Assembly: GCA_009773455.1 (NCBI GenBank)
Contig: WSXU01000006.1
Coordinates: 186,001-250,000 of the forward strand
Source of the DNA: Bacteroidota bacterium
GTDB lineage: Bacteria > Bacteroidota > Bacteroidia > Bacteroidales > Lentimicrobiaceae
Direction of reading: 5' to 3'
Length of the DNA: 64,000 bases
In this document: positions 34,098 to 43,541 of the stretch, one piece after another
How the letters are laid out: every line of letters begins with the position of its first letter
How positions within the stretch are numbered: position 1 is the first letter of the stretch
The notes under the pieces: model-generated
What the model saw: only the letters and a program-made list of their open reading frames with translations
Database searches by the model: none
Told to the model about the DNA's origin: nothing
Position numbers and translations under genes: made by a program

Positions 34098-34548
34098 CCT
34101 GAAATCATTTTCTTTATACCGGCATACAGTATATGCGTATCCAGCATGAAACCCTTTTCTTTTTACAAAAGGAAACTTCTTGATTGCAGCAAAAATAGTG
34201 ATTAATGCCAGACCCGGAAAGTATTCCTTTATGTGGAATCAGGTACAGTTTAGATCGGATCAGGAAACTTTTGAAATAAAAAATAATCAAACTGTTTTAA
34301 CCACTATAAATTCCTTGTTGAAGTGCAGATATAAAATCCGATTGACAAGCTTCTACCAGTATACAAACTATTAAATATCATGTTCTTAAAAATGATTAAG
34401 GCAACAAACCGGTATAATTTTCAAAGATGACCGCTTACCACGAAAAAGCTCCATCAATACAAGCCGTCTGCCAATTCAATAATTTATTAGGCAAATTCAC
34501 CGGGATTCACTATTTTTAACATCCAATCAGGATTAATAAGATCATAAA
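34098..34548. other. divergent intergenic region
   Basis: This 451-bp gap lies between the divergent aminotransferase and branching enzyme genes. It holds the glgB promoter region; TATTTTTA at about 34511-34518 is the nearest -7 match, with no strong -33. No terminator or RNA is visible. The small open frame at 34180-34374 has no start signal and looks spurious. Confidence 0.45.
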
Positions 34549-36564
34549 ATGAAAAATAAAACTCCGGGAATTGTAAAGACTGACCCCTGGCTCCGGCCCG
34601 TTGAATCAGACGTCGTAGCCAGAATTGACCGTTTTAAAAATAAGCTGACTGTCATTGAAAACCACAGCGGGTCGTTGGGTAAATTCGCTGATGCTTATAA
34701 ATTCCTTGGGATAAATTATGATAATAAACTTAAAGGCTGGTTTTACCGGGAATGGGCTCCGGCAGCTAAGGCGCTTTTTCTCTCGGGCGAATTTAACGAC
34801 TGGGACCCCCGCTCCCACCCTCTACATATCATAGGTAACGGAGTATGGGAGATCTTTCTGGATGAAAAAAAATATGGAAAGCGTTTTTCCCATGGCAGCA
34901 AAATCAAAGTATGGGTAGAAGCTGACAATGGATTCCTGCCCAGAATACCTGCCTATATCAGGCGTGTAGTCCAGGATGAAGACACCAAAAACTTTTCGGG
35001 TCAGTTGTGGTTCGGAGATTTTGACTGGGGTGGCGATGACTTCCATATAAATCCGGATGAACAGCTGTTTATTTATGAGTGCCATGTCGGCATGGCTCAG
35101 GAAAAATCAGGACTGGGCACTTACAACGAATTTGCCGGAAATATACTACCCTGGGTTAAAGCATGCGGCTACAATGCCATCCAGATGATGGCCATACAGG
35201 AACATCCTTACTACGGGTCGTTCGGATATCATGTGGCCAATTTCTTTGCTCCGTCGTCACGCTTCGGGACACCGGAAGATCTGAAATCACTGATCCGCAA
35301 AGCCCATGACATGGGCATTGCCGTCATCATGGACATCGTGCATTCGCATACCGTCAAGAATGTGAATGAAGGGCTGAATATGTTCGATGGCAGCGATACT
35401 CAATATTTTCATCCCGGAGAAAGAGGGGTTCATCCCCAATGGGACTCCATGCTGTTTGACTATGGCCGGATAGAAGTACTTCAATTCCTGCTGTCGAATG
35501 TGAAATACTGGTTGAAGGAATTCCATTTCGACGGCTTCAGGTTCGATGGTGTCGGGTCAATGATGTATTTTCATCATGGTAACGCTGTAATCGACTCTCC
35601 CCAGAAGTACTTTACCGATGGCGTTGAATGGGATGCCATCACCTACCTGCAGCTGGCCAATAAACTGGCTCATACAGTAAAGCGAACTGCTGTAACCATT
35701 GCCGAAGACGTTACAGGAATGCCCGGCCTTGCCGCACCTGTTTCGGATGGCGGTATCGGATTTGATTACCGTCTCGGGATGGGTATCCCCGACTTCTGGA
35801 TCAAACTGCTGAAAGAGTACAAGGATGAAGACTGGAATATCCATGAGTTATGGAATGTGATGAACAACCGGCTGCCGGGTGTAAAAACCGTTGCCTACGC
35901 CGAATCGCACGATCAGGCGCTGGTAGGCGATAAAACACTGGCCTTCTGGCTGATGGACGAAGCCATGTACTGGCATATGCATGTTGATGATCAGAACATC
36001 GTTGTTGATAGGGGCATTGCCCTGCATAAACTCCTCCGGTTATTCACCATATCACTTGGAGGAAACGCTTATCTTAATTTCATGGGAAATGAATTCGGTC
36101 ACCCGGAATGGATCGACTTCCCCAGGGAAGGCAATAACTGGAGTTATCAGTATGCCAGGAGACAATGGTCGCTGCCTGCAAATCCTGAACTTAAGTATAA
36201 ATACCTTGCAGCTTTTGACCATCAGATGATTGAAACAATCAAAAACAACCATATCCTTGCCGATGAATTTGCTACCCAGCTGAATATGGATGAAGCGAAC
36301 AAAACCATCGTATTTTCGCGAAGGAAACTCGTTTTTGTGTTCAATTTTCATCCGTTTAACAGCATTCCGGGTTATATTTTGACTGTGCCTGAACAAGGTG
36401 ACTACAGAATTGTTCTTAACAGCGACAATTCAGCTTTTGGCGGTCACGGGAGGATTGATGAATCCATCAGCTATCCTGCAGCTTTCAATAAGGAACTTAA
36501 AATCTGGCAGATCAATCTGTATGTTACAAACCGTACTGCAATTGTTCTGAAGAAAAGCAGATGA
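34549..36564 (+). CDS. glgB: 1,4-alpha-glucan branching enzyme, eukaryote-type
   Basis: This 671-residue GH13 enzyme makes alpha-1,6 branches in glycogen. The CBM48 domain is at about 60-170 (WFYREWAPAAKALFLSGEFNDWD). The catalytic barrel has FGYHVANFFAPSSRFGTPEDL, nucleophile Asp in FDGFRFDGVGSMMYFHHG, acid Glu in VTIAEDVTGMPGLAAPVSDG and Asp in VAYAESHDQALVGDKTLAFW. These are the signatures of the animal/fungal/plant-type enzyme, not of E. coli GlgB. The C-terminal domain (FSRRKLVFVFNFHPFNS) is complete. Monocistronic; no glgA, glgC or glgP nearby. This type is known in many Bacteroidota. Confidence 0.93.
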   Translation: MKNKTPGIVKTDPWLRPVESDVVARIDRFKNKLTVIENHSGSLGKFADAYKFLGINYDNKLKGWFYREWAPAAKALFLSGEFNDWDPRSHPLHIIGNGVWEIFLDEKKYGKRFSHGSKIKVWVEADNGFLPRIPAYIRRVVQDEDTKNFSGQLWFGDFDWGGDDFHINPDEQLFIYECHVGMAQEKSGLGTYNEFAGNILPWVKACGYNAIQMMAIQEHPYYGSFGYHVANFFAPSSRFGTPEDLKSLIRKAHDMGIAVIMDIVHSHTVKNVNEGLNMFDGSDTQYFHPGERGVHPQWDSMLFDYGRIEVLQFLLSNVKYWLKEFHFDGFRFDGVGSMMYFHHGNAVIDSPQKYFTDGVEWDAITYLQLANKLAHTVKRTAVTIAEDVTGMPGLAAPVSDGGIGFDYRLGMGIPDFWIKLLKEYKDEDWNIHELWNVMNNRLPGVKTVAYAESHDQALVGDKTLAFWLMDEAMYWHMHVDDQNIVVDRGIALHKLLRLFTISLGGNAYLNFMGNEFGHPEWIDFPREGNNWSYQYARRQWSLPANPELKYKYLAAFDHQMIETIKNNHILADEFATQLNMDEANKTIVFSRRKLVFVFNFHPFNSIPGYILTVPEQGDYRIVLNSDNSAFGGHGRIDESISYPAAFNKELKIWQINLYVTNRTAIVLKKSR

Positions 36565-36708
36565 TGAGTAAAAGTTAACATCCGGGACTGACATAAATGC
36601 TGCCAGATATCTGTTTTTTAGATATTTTAACATTGCTGATATGGATTTTTTAATTTACTTGCGTATTATTGTAGACTTTTTTTAAACCAATCCGACTTTT
36701 TATTAAAT

Positions 36709-37011
36709 ATGGAACGCAAACGACTGGTAGTTAGTTATAGTAATGTTACACCTGAAGTGCTGGAGGCAATCCGCAAAAAATATCCCCTTGGTTATTCCAA
36801 TCATGTGATCAAGGTTAAGACCAAGGGCGATGATTTCTTTTATGCCATCACAGTTGATACTGAAGATGCAAGCTATCTTGTAAAAGTGCCTGTAAAGATT
36901 GATACCAAAGGCAGCATCCACGACGATGACAACCTTGAAGACATCAACGATGAAAAGGAATCAGAAGAGACATTTCCTGACAATGAGCCTTCAACCGAAA
37001 ACGAAGAATAA
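36709..37011 (+). CDS. conserved small protein with acidic tail
   Basis: This 100-residue cytoplasmic protein has a folded N-terminal half (VVSYSNVTPEVLEAIRKKYPLGY, DFFYAITVDTEDASYLVKVPVK) and a C-terminal tail of Asp/Glu (HDDDNLEDINDEKESEETF). It fits a Bacteroidota-specific family of unknown function. The acidic tail suggests protein or nucleoprotein contacts. It is followed by a terminator at 37017-37040 and separated from glgB by 144 bp. Confidence 0.72.
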   Translation: MERKRLVVSYSNVTPEVLEAIRKKYPLGYSNHVIKVKTKGDDFFYAITVDTEDASYLVKVPVKIDTKGSIHDDDNLEDINDEKESEETFPDNEPSTENEE

Positions 37012-37016
37012 TTATA

Positions 37017-37040
37017 CAGCCCCATCGGGGCTGTTTTTTT
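37017..37040 (+). terminator. intrinsic terminator
   Basis: CAGCCCC-ATC-GGGGCTG stem-loop (7 bp) followed by TTTTTTT, directly after the acidic-tail protein stop. Confidence 0.88.
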
Positions 37041-37100
37041 ATATCAGAATTGCATAATTTAATACCCGGAAAATTCTAAACTTAACATTTTCATAAGGAT

Positions 37101-37574
37101 ATGGAAAACAGCGACTTTAACCATCAGGAATCCAATACTCCGATAAGACTCAACGAAGAAGCAATCAGGTCGCTGACCGAAACACGGAAATGGACAACAT
37201 TCTTCGGAATCCTTGGCATTATCGCAATCGCACTTATGCTGCTGGCAGCAGCAATCATGACTTTTGTGCTCCCGATTTTGAACGAAGGAAATGACCTTGG
37301 GTTCCCACCGGTATTCATTGGCCTGCTCTATCTGGTTCTGGGTGGTTTATATGTGTTGCCGGTATTATATCTTATGCGTTTCGGCAACCTGGCAAGGAAA
37401 GCCCTGTTGATGTCGGATGAGCAACTGATGGGCAATGCTTTGAGAAACCTTACACTTCATTTCAGGGTAGTGGGCATATTCGCCATTGTAATGATATCAT
37501 TGTACATCCTGATGATCATTGCAATGCTGGTTTTTGGCATGGGTATGTTTGCCGGAAACATGATTGGTGCTTAA
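37101..37574 (+). CDS. DUF5362-like membrane protein
   Basis: This 157-residue protein has a polar N-terminus and four probable membrane helices: IIAIALMLLAAAIMTFVLPI, VFIGLLYLVLGGLYVLPVLY, then VVGIFAIVMISLYILMIIAM and VFGMGMFAGNMIGA. The cytoplasmic SDEQLMGNALRNLTLHFRV loop between them fits DUF5362-type Bacteroidota proteins of unknown role. Its stop (TAA at 37572-37574) is 1 bp before the next ATG, so the two are an operon. Confidence 0.75.
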   Translation: MENSDFNHQESNTPIRLNEEAIRSLTETRKWTTFFGILGIIAIALMLLAAAIMTFVLPILNEGNDLGFPPVFIGLLYLVLGGLYVLPVLYLMRFGNLARKALLMSDEQLMGNALRNLTLHFRVVGIFAIVMISLYILMIIAMLVFGMGMFAGNMIGA

Positions 37575-37575
37575 A

Positions 37576-38055
37576 ATGAGTAAAAGGTATCTTACACGAC
37601 CTACCCTACCTGAATGGATATTGATAATAATACTTGCCGGATTTTCAGCTTTACTTATTCTGCTGTCAGAACTTGTCGTTCCGGTTCATTATAATTTTCG
37701 CGGGATACCTGATAAAACGGGTAACCACTTCACCCTGCTGCTGATCCCATTGTCCGGGATTGTGATTTATATTCTCCTGAAAGGAACTAAGCGATTTACC
37801 GGGGCATTCAATTACCCGGTCAGAATTACTCCTGAAAACAGTCGTTTGCAGAAAGATCTGGCTTTTAAACTGCTGGATTCCTATGCTGTGATCACACTTG
37901 TTGTCTTTAACCTGCTCCTGGTTCATCTGCTGTTCATTTCTTTTACTGGCCATATCACTGGCATATGGATATGGGGAATTATCTTTCTCATCAGTTATAT
38001 ACTGCCCATCGCTGTATACCTGAAAAAGGCTTTCAGTGCAAAGAATAATCCATAA
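37576..38055 (+). CDS. DUF1648-like membrane protein
   Basis: Start taken at ATG 37576; a TTG at 37564 would overlap the upstream gene. About 159 residues with four membrane helices: WILIIILAGFSALLILL, FTLLLIPLSGIVIYILL, VITLVVFNLLLVHLLFI, WIWGIIFLISYILPIAVYL. Between helices 1 and 2 is VPVHYNFRGIPDKTGNH, the HYN-x2-G-x-PD motif of DUF1648 domains that occur in SdpI-like immunity and membrane-sensing proteins. It may be an immunity or envelope-stress factor; this is a weak hint. Confidence 0.72.
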   Translation: MSKRYLTRPTLPEWILIIILAGFSALLILLSELVVPVHYNFRGIPDKTGNHFTLLLIPLSGIVIYILLKGTKRFTGAFNYPVRITPENSRLQKDLAFKLLDSYAVITLVVFNLLLVHLLFISFTGHITGIWIWGIIFLISYILPIAVYLKKAFSAKNNP

Positions 38056-38117
38056 AGCCTGCCTCCTGATACAACAGGTTCTCTATTATCCTCAATTCCC
38101 TGATCATGAATAAAAAT

Positions 38118-38143
38118 GCCGGGCCTGGAAAATCAGGCCCGGC
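38118..38143. terminator. bidirectional intrinsic terminator
   Basis: Perfect 10-bp stem GCCGGGCCTG/CAGGCCCGGC with GAAAAT loop, between the convergent DUF1648-like gene and the 79-residue peptide gene. Flanks are A-rich on the left (TAAAAAT) but only weakly T-rich on the right. Confidence 0.8.
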
Positions 38144-38161
38144 TTAACAAGCCTGGTCAGG

Positions 38162-38401
38162 TTATTCAGTGGAATCTTTCCTCAGTCCGGGAATCCTGGA
38201 AAGACCATAAACTACACCCATAACTACCAGTAATGCTGCACCTGCACCAATCGGTGCGTTTCCACCCTGGGGAGGCTGATCACCTGTAAGATTGTGCTGT
38301 CCGGGAGGTGGCGGCGGATTCTGTGAATATGCTCCAGAGCTGATTCCTATAAGCAAGAACAAACTCAAAGACAATACAAGAAACTCTCTCTTCTTTTTCA
38401 T
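38162..38401 (-). CDS. PID-CTERM-like small secreted protein
   Basis: Best start is MKKKREFLVLSL at 38401 (79 residues); an upstream in-frame Met at 38500 lacks a signal-peptide start. It has a signal peptide (MKKKREFLVLSLSLFLLIGI), a proline-rich stretch NPPPPPGQHN, then APIGAGAALLVVMGVVYGLSRI and a basic end GLRKDSTE. The API-G-x-G...YG...K layout resembles the PID-CTERM sorting signal of Bacteroidota: short motif, hydrophobic helix, basic tail. It lies between a terminator and a giant T9SS protein gene. Confidence 0.65.
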   Translation of the reverse strand: MKKKREFLVLSLSLFLLIGISSGAYSQNPPPPPGQHNLTGDQPPQGGNAPIGAGAALLVVMGVVYGLSRIPGLRKDSTE

Positions 38402-38509
38402 TTTTTTATGATCATTTATATTTTTATATTTTGCCCTGGTAATCAGAAGAATGGTAATCATTCTCTGAAAATTTCCTATTAGCTGTCCCATTCTTTTCAT
38501 AGCGGGTGT

Positions 38510-41311
38510 CTAATTAATAATCATCACCTTTTTGCCAACTATGCCATTGGTGCTGATTACATTAACCAAATACACCCCGGTTGCAATGTTTCCGGCATTC
38601 AGCATTTCCACACCACCATCTCCTGCTTTTGTCCTGAACAGCTGCTGTCCCTGCAAAGTGGAAATTGTTACATCGGAGCCTGATCCGGCACCTTTAATGA
38701 AAACCAGATTTCTGTAAGCATAGATACTGACCTGTTTAACTTCAGGATTATCTACCCCAACCGACCCGAATGTAAGCAGGAAACGCCCGGGTAAATCTCC
38801 TTCAACTGAGGAAAAACGGTAAACAGGACTTTCTGTCAGGTTGATGACCGTATTCAATTTAAGGTCAGTCAGGTAAATAACTGATCCAGGCAATGATTTA
38901 GCCAGCTCAATATTGAAATCATCATTTCCGTTCCCGACAAAATCAAAGGGGACAACCAGTTCATTTGATTGCAACGGAAGCGTATTGAGTGAATAGCTTC
39001 CGTCACTTGTCCTGGAATAAAACATTGGGGCAAAACCTGCTAGGAAATAGGAATCAAACTCATTGTCAAACCCCTCTGAAGCCTGCGGATTAAAGCGGAC
39101 AATACTTGACTGGGAAGAATGTCCCGTCAGATCATTGGCTTTGAGAAGGATGAAATCATCGGTTGATTTATACCAGTTTACACTGCTGTGCAACCTTGAA
39201 TCAGCCGGGATGCCCAGTAAACCATTCCCTGATGTATGCACCATAAAGCCGTTCATTGAAGGTACAATACCACCGACCTCAATAGATGTCTGATAACTCG
39301 AGGCCTGAGAATTCCAAACCTGCATAATTCCGTCGATGTTTGTTTTCGTCCAGGAACCACTATTCCAGTCAATAGCACTGGCGAAAGGGTTGCCCGTCAG
39401 ATGCCAGCCCGGGTAGGAACCTGTGGTCGTATTGGTTAAACCATTCAGGGTTAAACCGGTAACGTTCACAGCCCCTTCAAAGGTCTTTACAGCAGTATTT
39501 TCGTAAGCAACCAGATATCCTTTACCGGGAATGAAGTGAGTCATATTATTGGCCGGTACTTTCTGATTCAGCCAGTAACCATAAATCAGGCTTTCATCGA
39601 AGGCATAAAAATCATAAATAGAGGAAGAAGGCGTCCAGTCTCCTGATATTTCCTGGTTTTCTACAGGTGACGAGATCAGATGCCAGCCAGTATCACCGCT
39701 GGTGTATGCCCCGACATTGCGTTCTATGGTTGCCTGTACACCACTGTTTTCATGAATGAGTGAGCCGGTCGAACCTGCATCTGACTTAACTATTAAACCG
39801 CTTGCTCCGGCATGATTGGTCAACAAACGATTTACAGTAAGGGTTTTGCCGGGATTAATAGTTACAGAAGCCCCTGCCATAATCGTGAGGTCACTGCAGG
39901 TAACTGAACCTGTAAGTACCGGAAAGTTGGGCGCTCCTGCCGGAATTTTAATTTTTGCTCCTGATAAAGGTACAACGTTAATATTCCAGTTACCGGAAGT
40001 TGCCCAGTCAGAAGATACAGAACCTGACCAGGTCGCATCGCTGACCACCAGAACTGTATAATCTTCAGCTTGTCCGTATGAACTGATATCACAGCCATTT
40101 GAAGGTATGGCATTGAATCTGGATAATACCCTTAGCCTGAGAGCTTTGTCAAGAACGACTCCTGTTGAAGGTACAGTGAAAGACAATGTGCGCGTTCCGG
40201 TTTTATTTGAAGGGAATGATGCAACTGACTCACCCGCTTCAAAAATTCCGTTATCATTGTAATCGATGTATACCCTGGCTCCTTCATTATTGGCAGTTCC
40301 GGTTTGGACAGTTACATTATAAGTCCTATTGAGCTCCAAAGCCGTCCATTTCAGGCATGTATAATTCTGATAATAACCATCATTACTTGAGGTTGGGTAA
40401 TCGATATTACCCAATGCAAACCTGTATATTCCTATTCCATAACCATTTCCGATATTATTGTTTGACGAAAGGGTGCAACTGGTATTGACAGTTGGTGCAC
40501 TACTTGTAACAAGGATAAGATTTTCCTTAATAATCTCATCTTCCCCGTTATTGATGCTCAGTTTAACCGAATATAATCCCGGACTGTTGTATGTATGGGT
40601 GGGGTTTTGAGTCGTATAATCTGTTGTGCCGTCGTTATCCACATCCCAGGCCCAGGAATTCCAGGCGCCCAGGCTGGCGTCGGTAAATGTCACCGTCAGG
40701 CTTCCCGCACAGCTGTTACTATTGTCTGCACTAAACTCTGCCAGTGAATAGGTGGTGGTGGCATTAGCCGTGCTGCCGGATGAATAATTTCCTGATTCGT
40801 CGTACGACCAGATTTTATAATAATAAATAGAGTTCGAACTCAGGGAAGTATGATCAAATGCAGCATTCCCACCGTTGTATAATACGGTTCCTCCACCGGG
40901 GATGGTGGTTGTGTAGGTAGTCCCATCAACTGGGGTGCCAAAAGAAGGAGATGTATTGAATGCAAGCATAACATTATTATCCTGACTCAGTATCCAGCTC
41001 AGGTCAACCCTGGTATTGCTGCTTACCTCAGCAGTGAAGCCGGCAGGATTCAGCACACCGGATTCAAACAGGTCGCTCTGCCACAGTCCTCGTCCATAGG
41101 TTGCAGCCTTTAAGCGGTTTTGAGTACCTACAGGATCATAAAAAATTTCAAGTTCCCTCACATCCACGGGAGGTAATCCGTTGCTGAAAAGTATCCAGTC
41201 TGTCATGCCGGCATCCTTAAACCAGACACCGGTTTGATTTCCTATATAGAGTCCTTCATTGCTGTTTTTATCAAAAACAATACAATTGGTATACAGATCG
41301 GGCAGGCTGAA
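38510..41311 (-). CDS. C-terminal part of a BNR/PKD/GEVED T9SS protein, separated by a frameshift
   Basis: This frame continues the upstream half: it can be read from 41311 (FSLPDLYTNCIVFDKNSNE, GLYIGNQTGVWFKDAGMTD), although the first Met is at 41206. It has a PKD domain (LAEFSADNSNSCAGSLTVTF; ...WNSWAWDVDNDGTTDY), a GEVED domain (ARVYIDYNDNGIFEAGESVA, ISSYGQAEDYTVLV), a long middle region with repeated beta domains, and a C-terminal T9SS type A sorting domain (VDNPEVKQVSIYAYRNLVFI, GVYLVNVISTNGIVGKKVMI). It would be exported and attached at the cell surface, possibly as an adhesin. The missing base is described under the N-terminal half. Confidence 0.85.
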   Translation of the reverse strand, partial: FSLPDLYTNCIVFDKNSNEGLYIGNQTGVWFKDAGMTDWILFSNGLPPVDVRELEIFYDPVGTQNRLKAATYGRGLWQSDLFESGVLNPAGFTAEVSSNTRVDLSWILSQDNNVMLAFNTSPSFGTPVDGTTYTTTIPGGGTVLYNGGNAAFDHTSLSSNSIYYYKIWSYDESGNYSSGSTANATTTYSLAEFSADNSNSCAGSLTVTFTDASLGAWNSWAWDVDNDGTTDYTTQNPTHTYNSPGLYSVKLSINNGEDEIIKENLILVTSSAPTVNTSCTLSSNNNIGNGYGIGIYRFALGNIDYPTSSNDGYYQNYTCLKWTALELNRTYNVTVQTGTANNEGARVYIDYNDNGIFEAGESVASFPSNKTGTRTLSFTVPSTGVVLDKALRLRVLSRFNAIPSNGCDISSYGQAEDYTVLVVSDATWSGSVSSDWATSGNWNINVVPLSGAKIKIPAGAPNFPVLTGSVTCSDLTIMAGASVTINPGKTLTVNRLLTNHAGASGLIVKSDAGSTGSLIHENSGVQATIERNVGAYTSGDTGWHLISSPVENQEISGDWTPSSSIYDFYAFDESLIYGYWLNQKVPANNMTHFIPGKGYLVAYENTAVKTFEGAVNVTGLTLNGLTNTTTGSYPGWHLTGNPFASAIDWNSGSWTKTNIDGIMQVWNSQASSYQTSIEVGGIVPSMNGFMVHTSGNGLLGIPADSRLHSSVNWYKSTDDFILLKANDLTGHSSQSSIVRFNPQASEGFDNEFDSYFLAGFAPMFYSRTSDGSYSLNTLPLQSNELVVPFDFVGNGNDDFNIELAKSLPGSVIYLTDLKLNTVINLTESPVYRFSSVEGDLPGRFLLTFGSVGVDNPEVKQVSIYAYRNLVFIKGAGSGSDVTISTLQGQQLFRTKAGDGGVEMLNAGNIATGVYLVNVISTNGIVGKKVMIIN

Positions 41312-43383
41312 ATTGTGAAATTGGGATCCATATCTGTCCAGGTTAACCCTTTATTGACTGAAACATACACAGAATTACCGGCAGTCGCATAAACAACATC
41401 TGCATTGGTGGGATGTGTTTCCAGATAAGTAGGGGTCAATCCGTCAGGAAGGGTGCATGCGGTCCATGTCACAGATGCAGGAACGTCATTGGCATTATCA
41501 GTCCTTTTTATTGAGCCGTTCCTGACCACATAGATTACATCCGGATTGGCTTCTGATTGCTCAAGAACCTTACAATCAGCCGTTTCTCCGCTACTGATTT
41601 TAGCCCAGAGTACTGAACCTGCAGAAGCCTCCCTGACGTTGACTGTTCGCCAGACATTTTTATAACCGGCAAACATTGTATTGGGGTCTGTATTATGAAG
41701 AAAGAAAGGCAATACCCATGGACCGGCTTCATCGATGCCATTGGTACCTTCCGAACCAATGTTTGCGTAAGCTCCTTCAGGCCCGGTTACTGACCTGGAG
41801 AGATCACCATATACATAAGTATTGTAGCAATAATTTGAATTGTTATGATCAATGACACATTCTGTTCCGTCACCACCCCGCGTGGTATAAAATGTTGATC
41901 CATTGGTAGTCGCCGCTGACCCATTGTCCTGCAGCCCAATCAGGGTATAATTACTATTTGAGGTACCCTGTCCCAGTCGGTAAATCTGTGAGATAGGCAA
42001 ACCTCCGGTGATTTCAGTCCATGAAGTGCCGCCGTTGGCTGTGTAGGTAATTCCACCATCGTGTCCAAGATACAAAGCGCCATTCAGTGGATTCCACACC
42101 AATACATGATGATCAGCATGCACAGCGGTTGCCGTTCCGCTGCAGTTGCCTGACCAATTTGTACTGCTGTTCCAGGTAACACCGCCATCGGTTGACTTCC
42201 AGGTGTTAATGCCGCCTACAAAAACTGTATTGGCATTAACCGGATCAACATTGATGCAGAGGTCGTAAGTTGCCTGACTGGCTGTTCCGCTTCCGTCACA
42301 GTTATAACCCATAATATTTGGGGTGGTTGACATAGAAGTAAATGACAAACCGGCATCGGTTGAACGCAGCAAGTTTGCAAATGTTCCATCTGCTGACTTG
42401 ATCTGTACCAGGTAAACACAGGAAGGATTTGCCGGTGAAGTTCCGATCACCATGCGGGAACCTATCCCTGTTGAAGGTATTCCTGTGGTAATCTGGGTCC
42501 AGGTATCGCCTGTATTGGTCGATCTGTAAAATCGTGAAGGAGTGGTGATCCTCACAGCATAAACCACCGATGGATCCCCTGGTTTGAATTGAATATCCTT
42601 GATGTTGTGTCCGAAAGTGGAAGTCAGGCTCCAGGTTGCCCCGCCATTGGTCGTTTTGTAGATGCCGGTGCTTGTGGCAGCTATAATGATTTCAGGATCT
42701 GATGGATGCATCAGCATATCTCCGACAATAACATTTCCCATGGTATTGTTAATCTGATTCCAGGAAATCCCTCCGTCCACTGTTTTAAACACCCCGATCC
42801 CGGGAGCATCACCACCATCACGGTCACCCGTCCCGATATAGACGATGTCGGGATTAGTCGGATGAACAAGTATGGATGATACACCCAGCTTCGGCAGATT
42901 ACCTGTCAGGTTTTCCCAGGTTCCGCCTCCATTCGTGGTTTTCCATATTCCGCCTGAGGGTGCACCGATATAAATAGTGTTCACATCTGTCGGATGAAAG
43001 GCAATGGCATTAATACGCCCCATTCCTGTCGGCTGACCGGTATTGTTGATGAAATACTGCGTTGGCCCTGAAATAGACCAGTTGCCTGCCGCTGATTTCA
43101 CTCTTCCATCAGGCAGCACCCTTGATTCATTGATGTATTCCCACCGTTTGAATGCCTTATATCCATTGCCCTTGTAATCGCTCCGGCCTGACCAGTACCT
43201 GTAGAACGAACTTTGCAGATCATAAAAATTAACATCCGGTTCCTGCATCCTTTCGAGCCAGAAACCATGCCCCTGCTGTACTGATTCAGGTGCACTTTCC
43301 TGGGCAAATCCCTGGCTTATGCCTGTTGAAATTGCCAGCACTATCAGAAAATAAAATGTGTTGATAAATCTTTTCATGTTCAT
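41242..43383 (-). CDS. N-terminal part of a BNR/sortilin-repeat T9SS protein, separated by a frameshift
   Basis: Signal peptide (MNMKRFINTFYFLIVLAIS, cleavage after GFAQ), then BNR/VPS10-like repeats: PTDVNTIYIGAPSGGIWKTT, GGGTWENLTG, PTNPDIVYIGTGDRDGG, GGISWNQIN, PSDPEIIIAATSTGIYKTT, GGATWSL. This is the usual beta-propeller of large secreted Bacteroidota proteins. After MDPNF the frame reads TISACPICIPIVLF and stops at 41242, while the next frame reads FSLPDLYTNCIVFDK, as family members do. One base is missing in the coding strand near 41312-41316. Restoring it gives one ~1624-residue protein over 38510-43383. The original gene is probably intact and the split a sequencing error or recent mutation. 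Confidence 0.85.
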   Translation of the reverse strand: MNMKRFINTFYFLIVLAISTGISQGFAQESAPESVQQGHGFWLERMQEPDVNFYDLQSSFYRYWSGRSDYKGNGYKAFKRWEYINESRVLPDGRVKSAAGNWSISGPTQYFINNTGQPTGMGRINAIAFHPTDVNTIYIGAPSGGIWKTTNGGGTWENLTGNLPKLGVSSILVHPTNPDIVYIGTGDRDGGDAPGIGVFKTVDGGISWNQINNTMGNVIVGDMLMHPSDPEIIIAATSTGIYKTTNGGATWSLTSTFGHNIKDIQFKPGDPSVVYAVRITTPSRFYRSTNTGDTWTQITTGIPSTGIGSRMVIGTSPANPSCVYLVQIKSADGTFANLLRSTDAGLSFTSMSTTPNIMGYNCDGSGTASQATYDLCINVDPVNANTVFVGGINTWKSTDGGVTWNSSTNWSGNCSGTATAVHADHHVLVWNPLNGALYLGHDGGITYTANGGTSWTEITGGLPISQIYRLGQGTSNSNYTLIGLQDNGSAATTNGSTFYTTRGGDGTECVIDHNNSNYCYNTYVYGDLSRSVTGPEGAYANIGSEGTNGIDEAGPWVLPFFLHNTDPNTMFAGYKNVWRTVNVREASAGSVLWAKISSGETADCKVLEQSEANPDVIYVVRNGSIKRTDNANDVPASVTWTACTLPDGLTPTYLETHPTNADVVYATAGNSVYVSVNKGLTWTDMDPNFTISACPICIPIVLFLIKTAMKDSI

Positions 43384-43452
43384 AAAAATAGATTTTAATA
43401 TACAAATGGATTTGTTAAACCAGCTCTCCGCCTGAAATGGAAAATTATTTTA

Positions 43453-43484
43453 CAAATATATCGGGAATGATAGGTAAACACAAC
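43453..43484 (-). promoter_or_regulatory. promoter of the BNR/T9SS protein gene
   Basis: Minus-strand GTTG (43481-43484), 20-bp spacer, perfect TATATTTG (43453-43460). The start would be near 43446, about 60 nt before the ATG. Confidence 0.5.
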
Positions 43485-43541
43485 ATCGGTGGTGCGGACA
43501 AAATGCGGACTTAATCAAAAAATGATCGGTAAAGAAAAGTT

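Noticed and set aside
34180-34374. 64-residue open frame on the plus strand
   Set aside because: AT-rich spacer, no promoter or conserved motif, overlaps the divergent promoter region.
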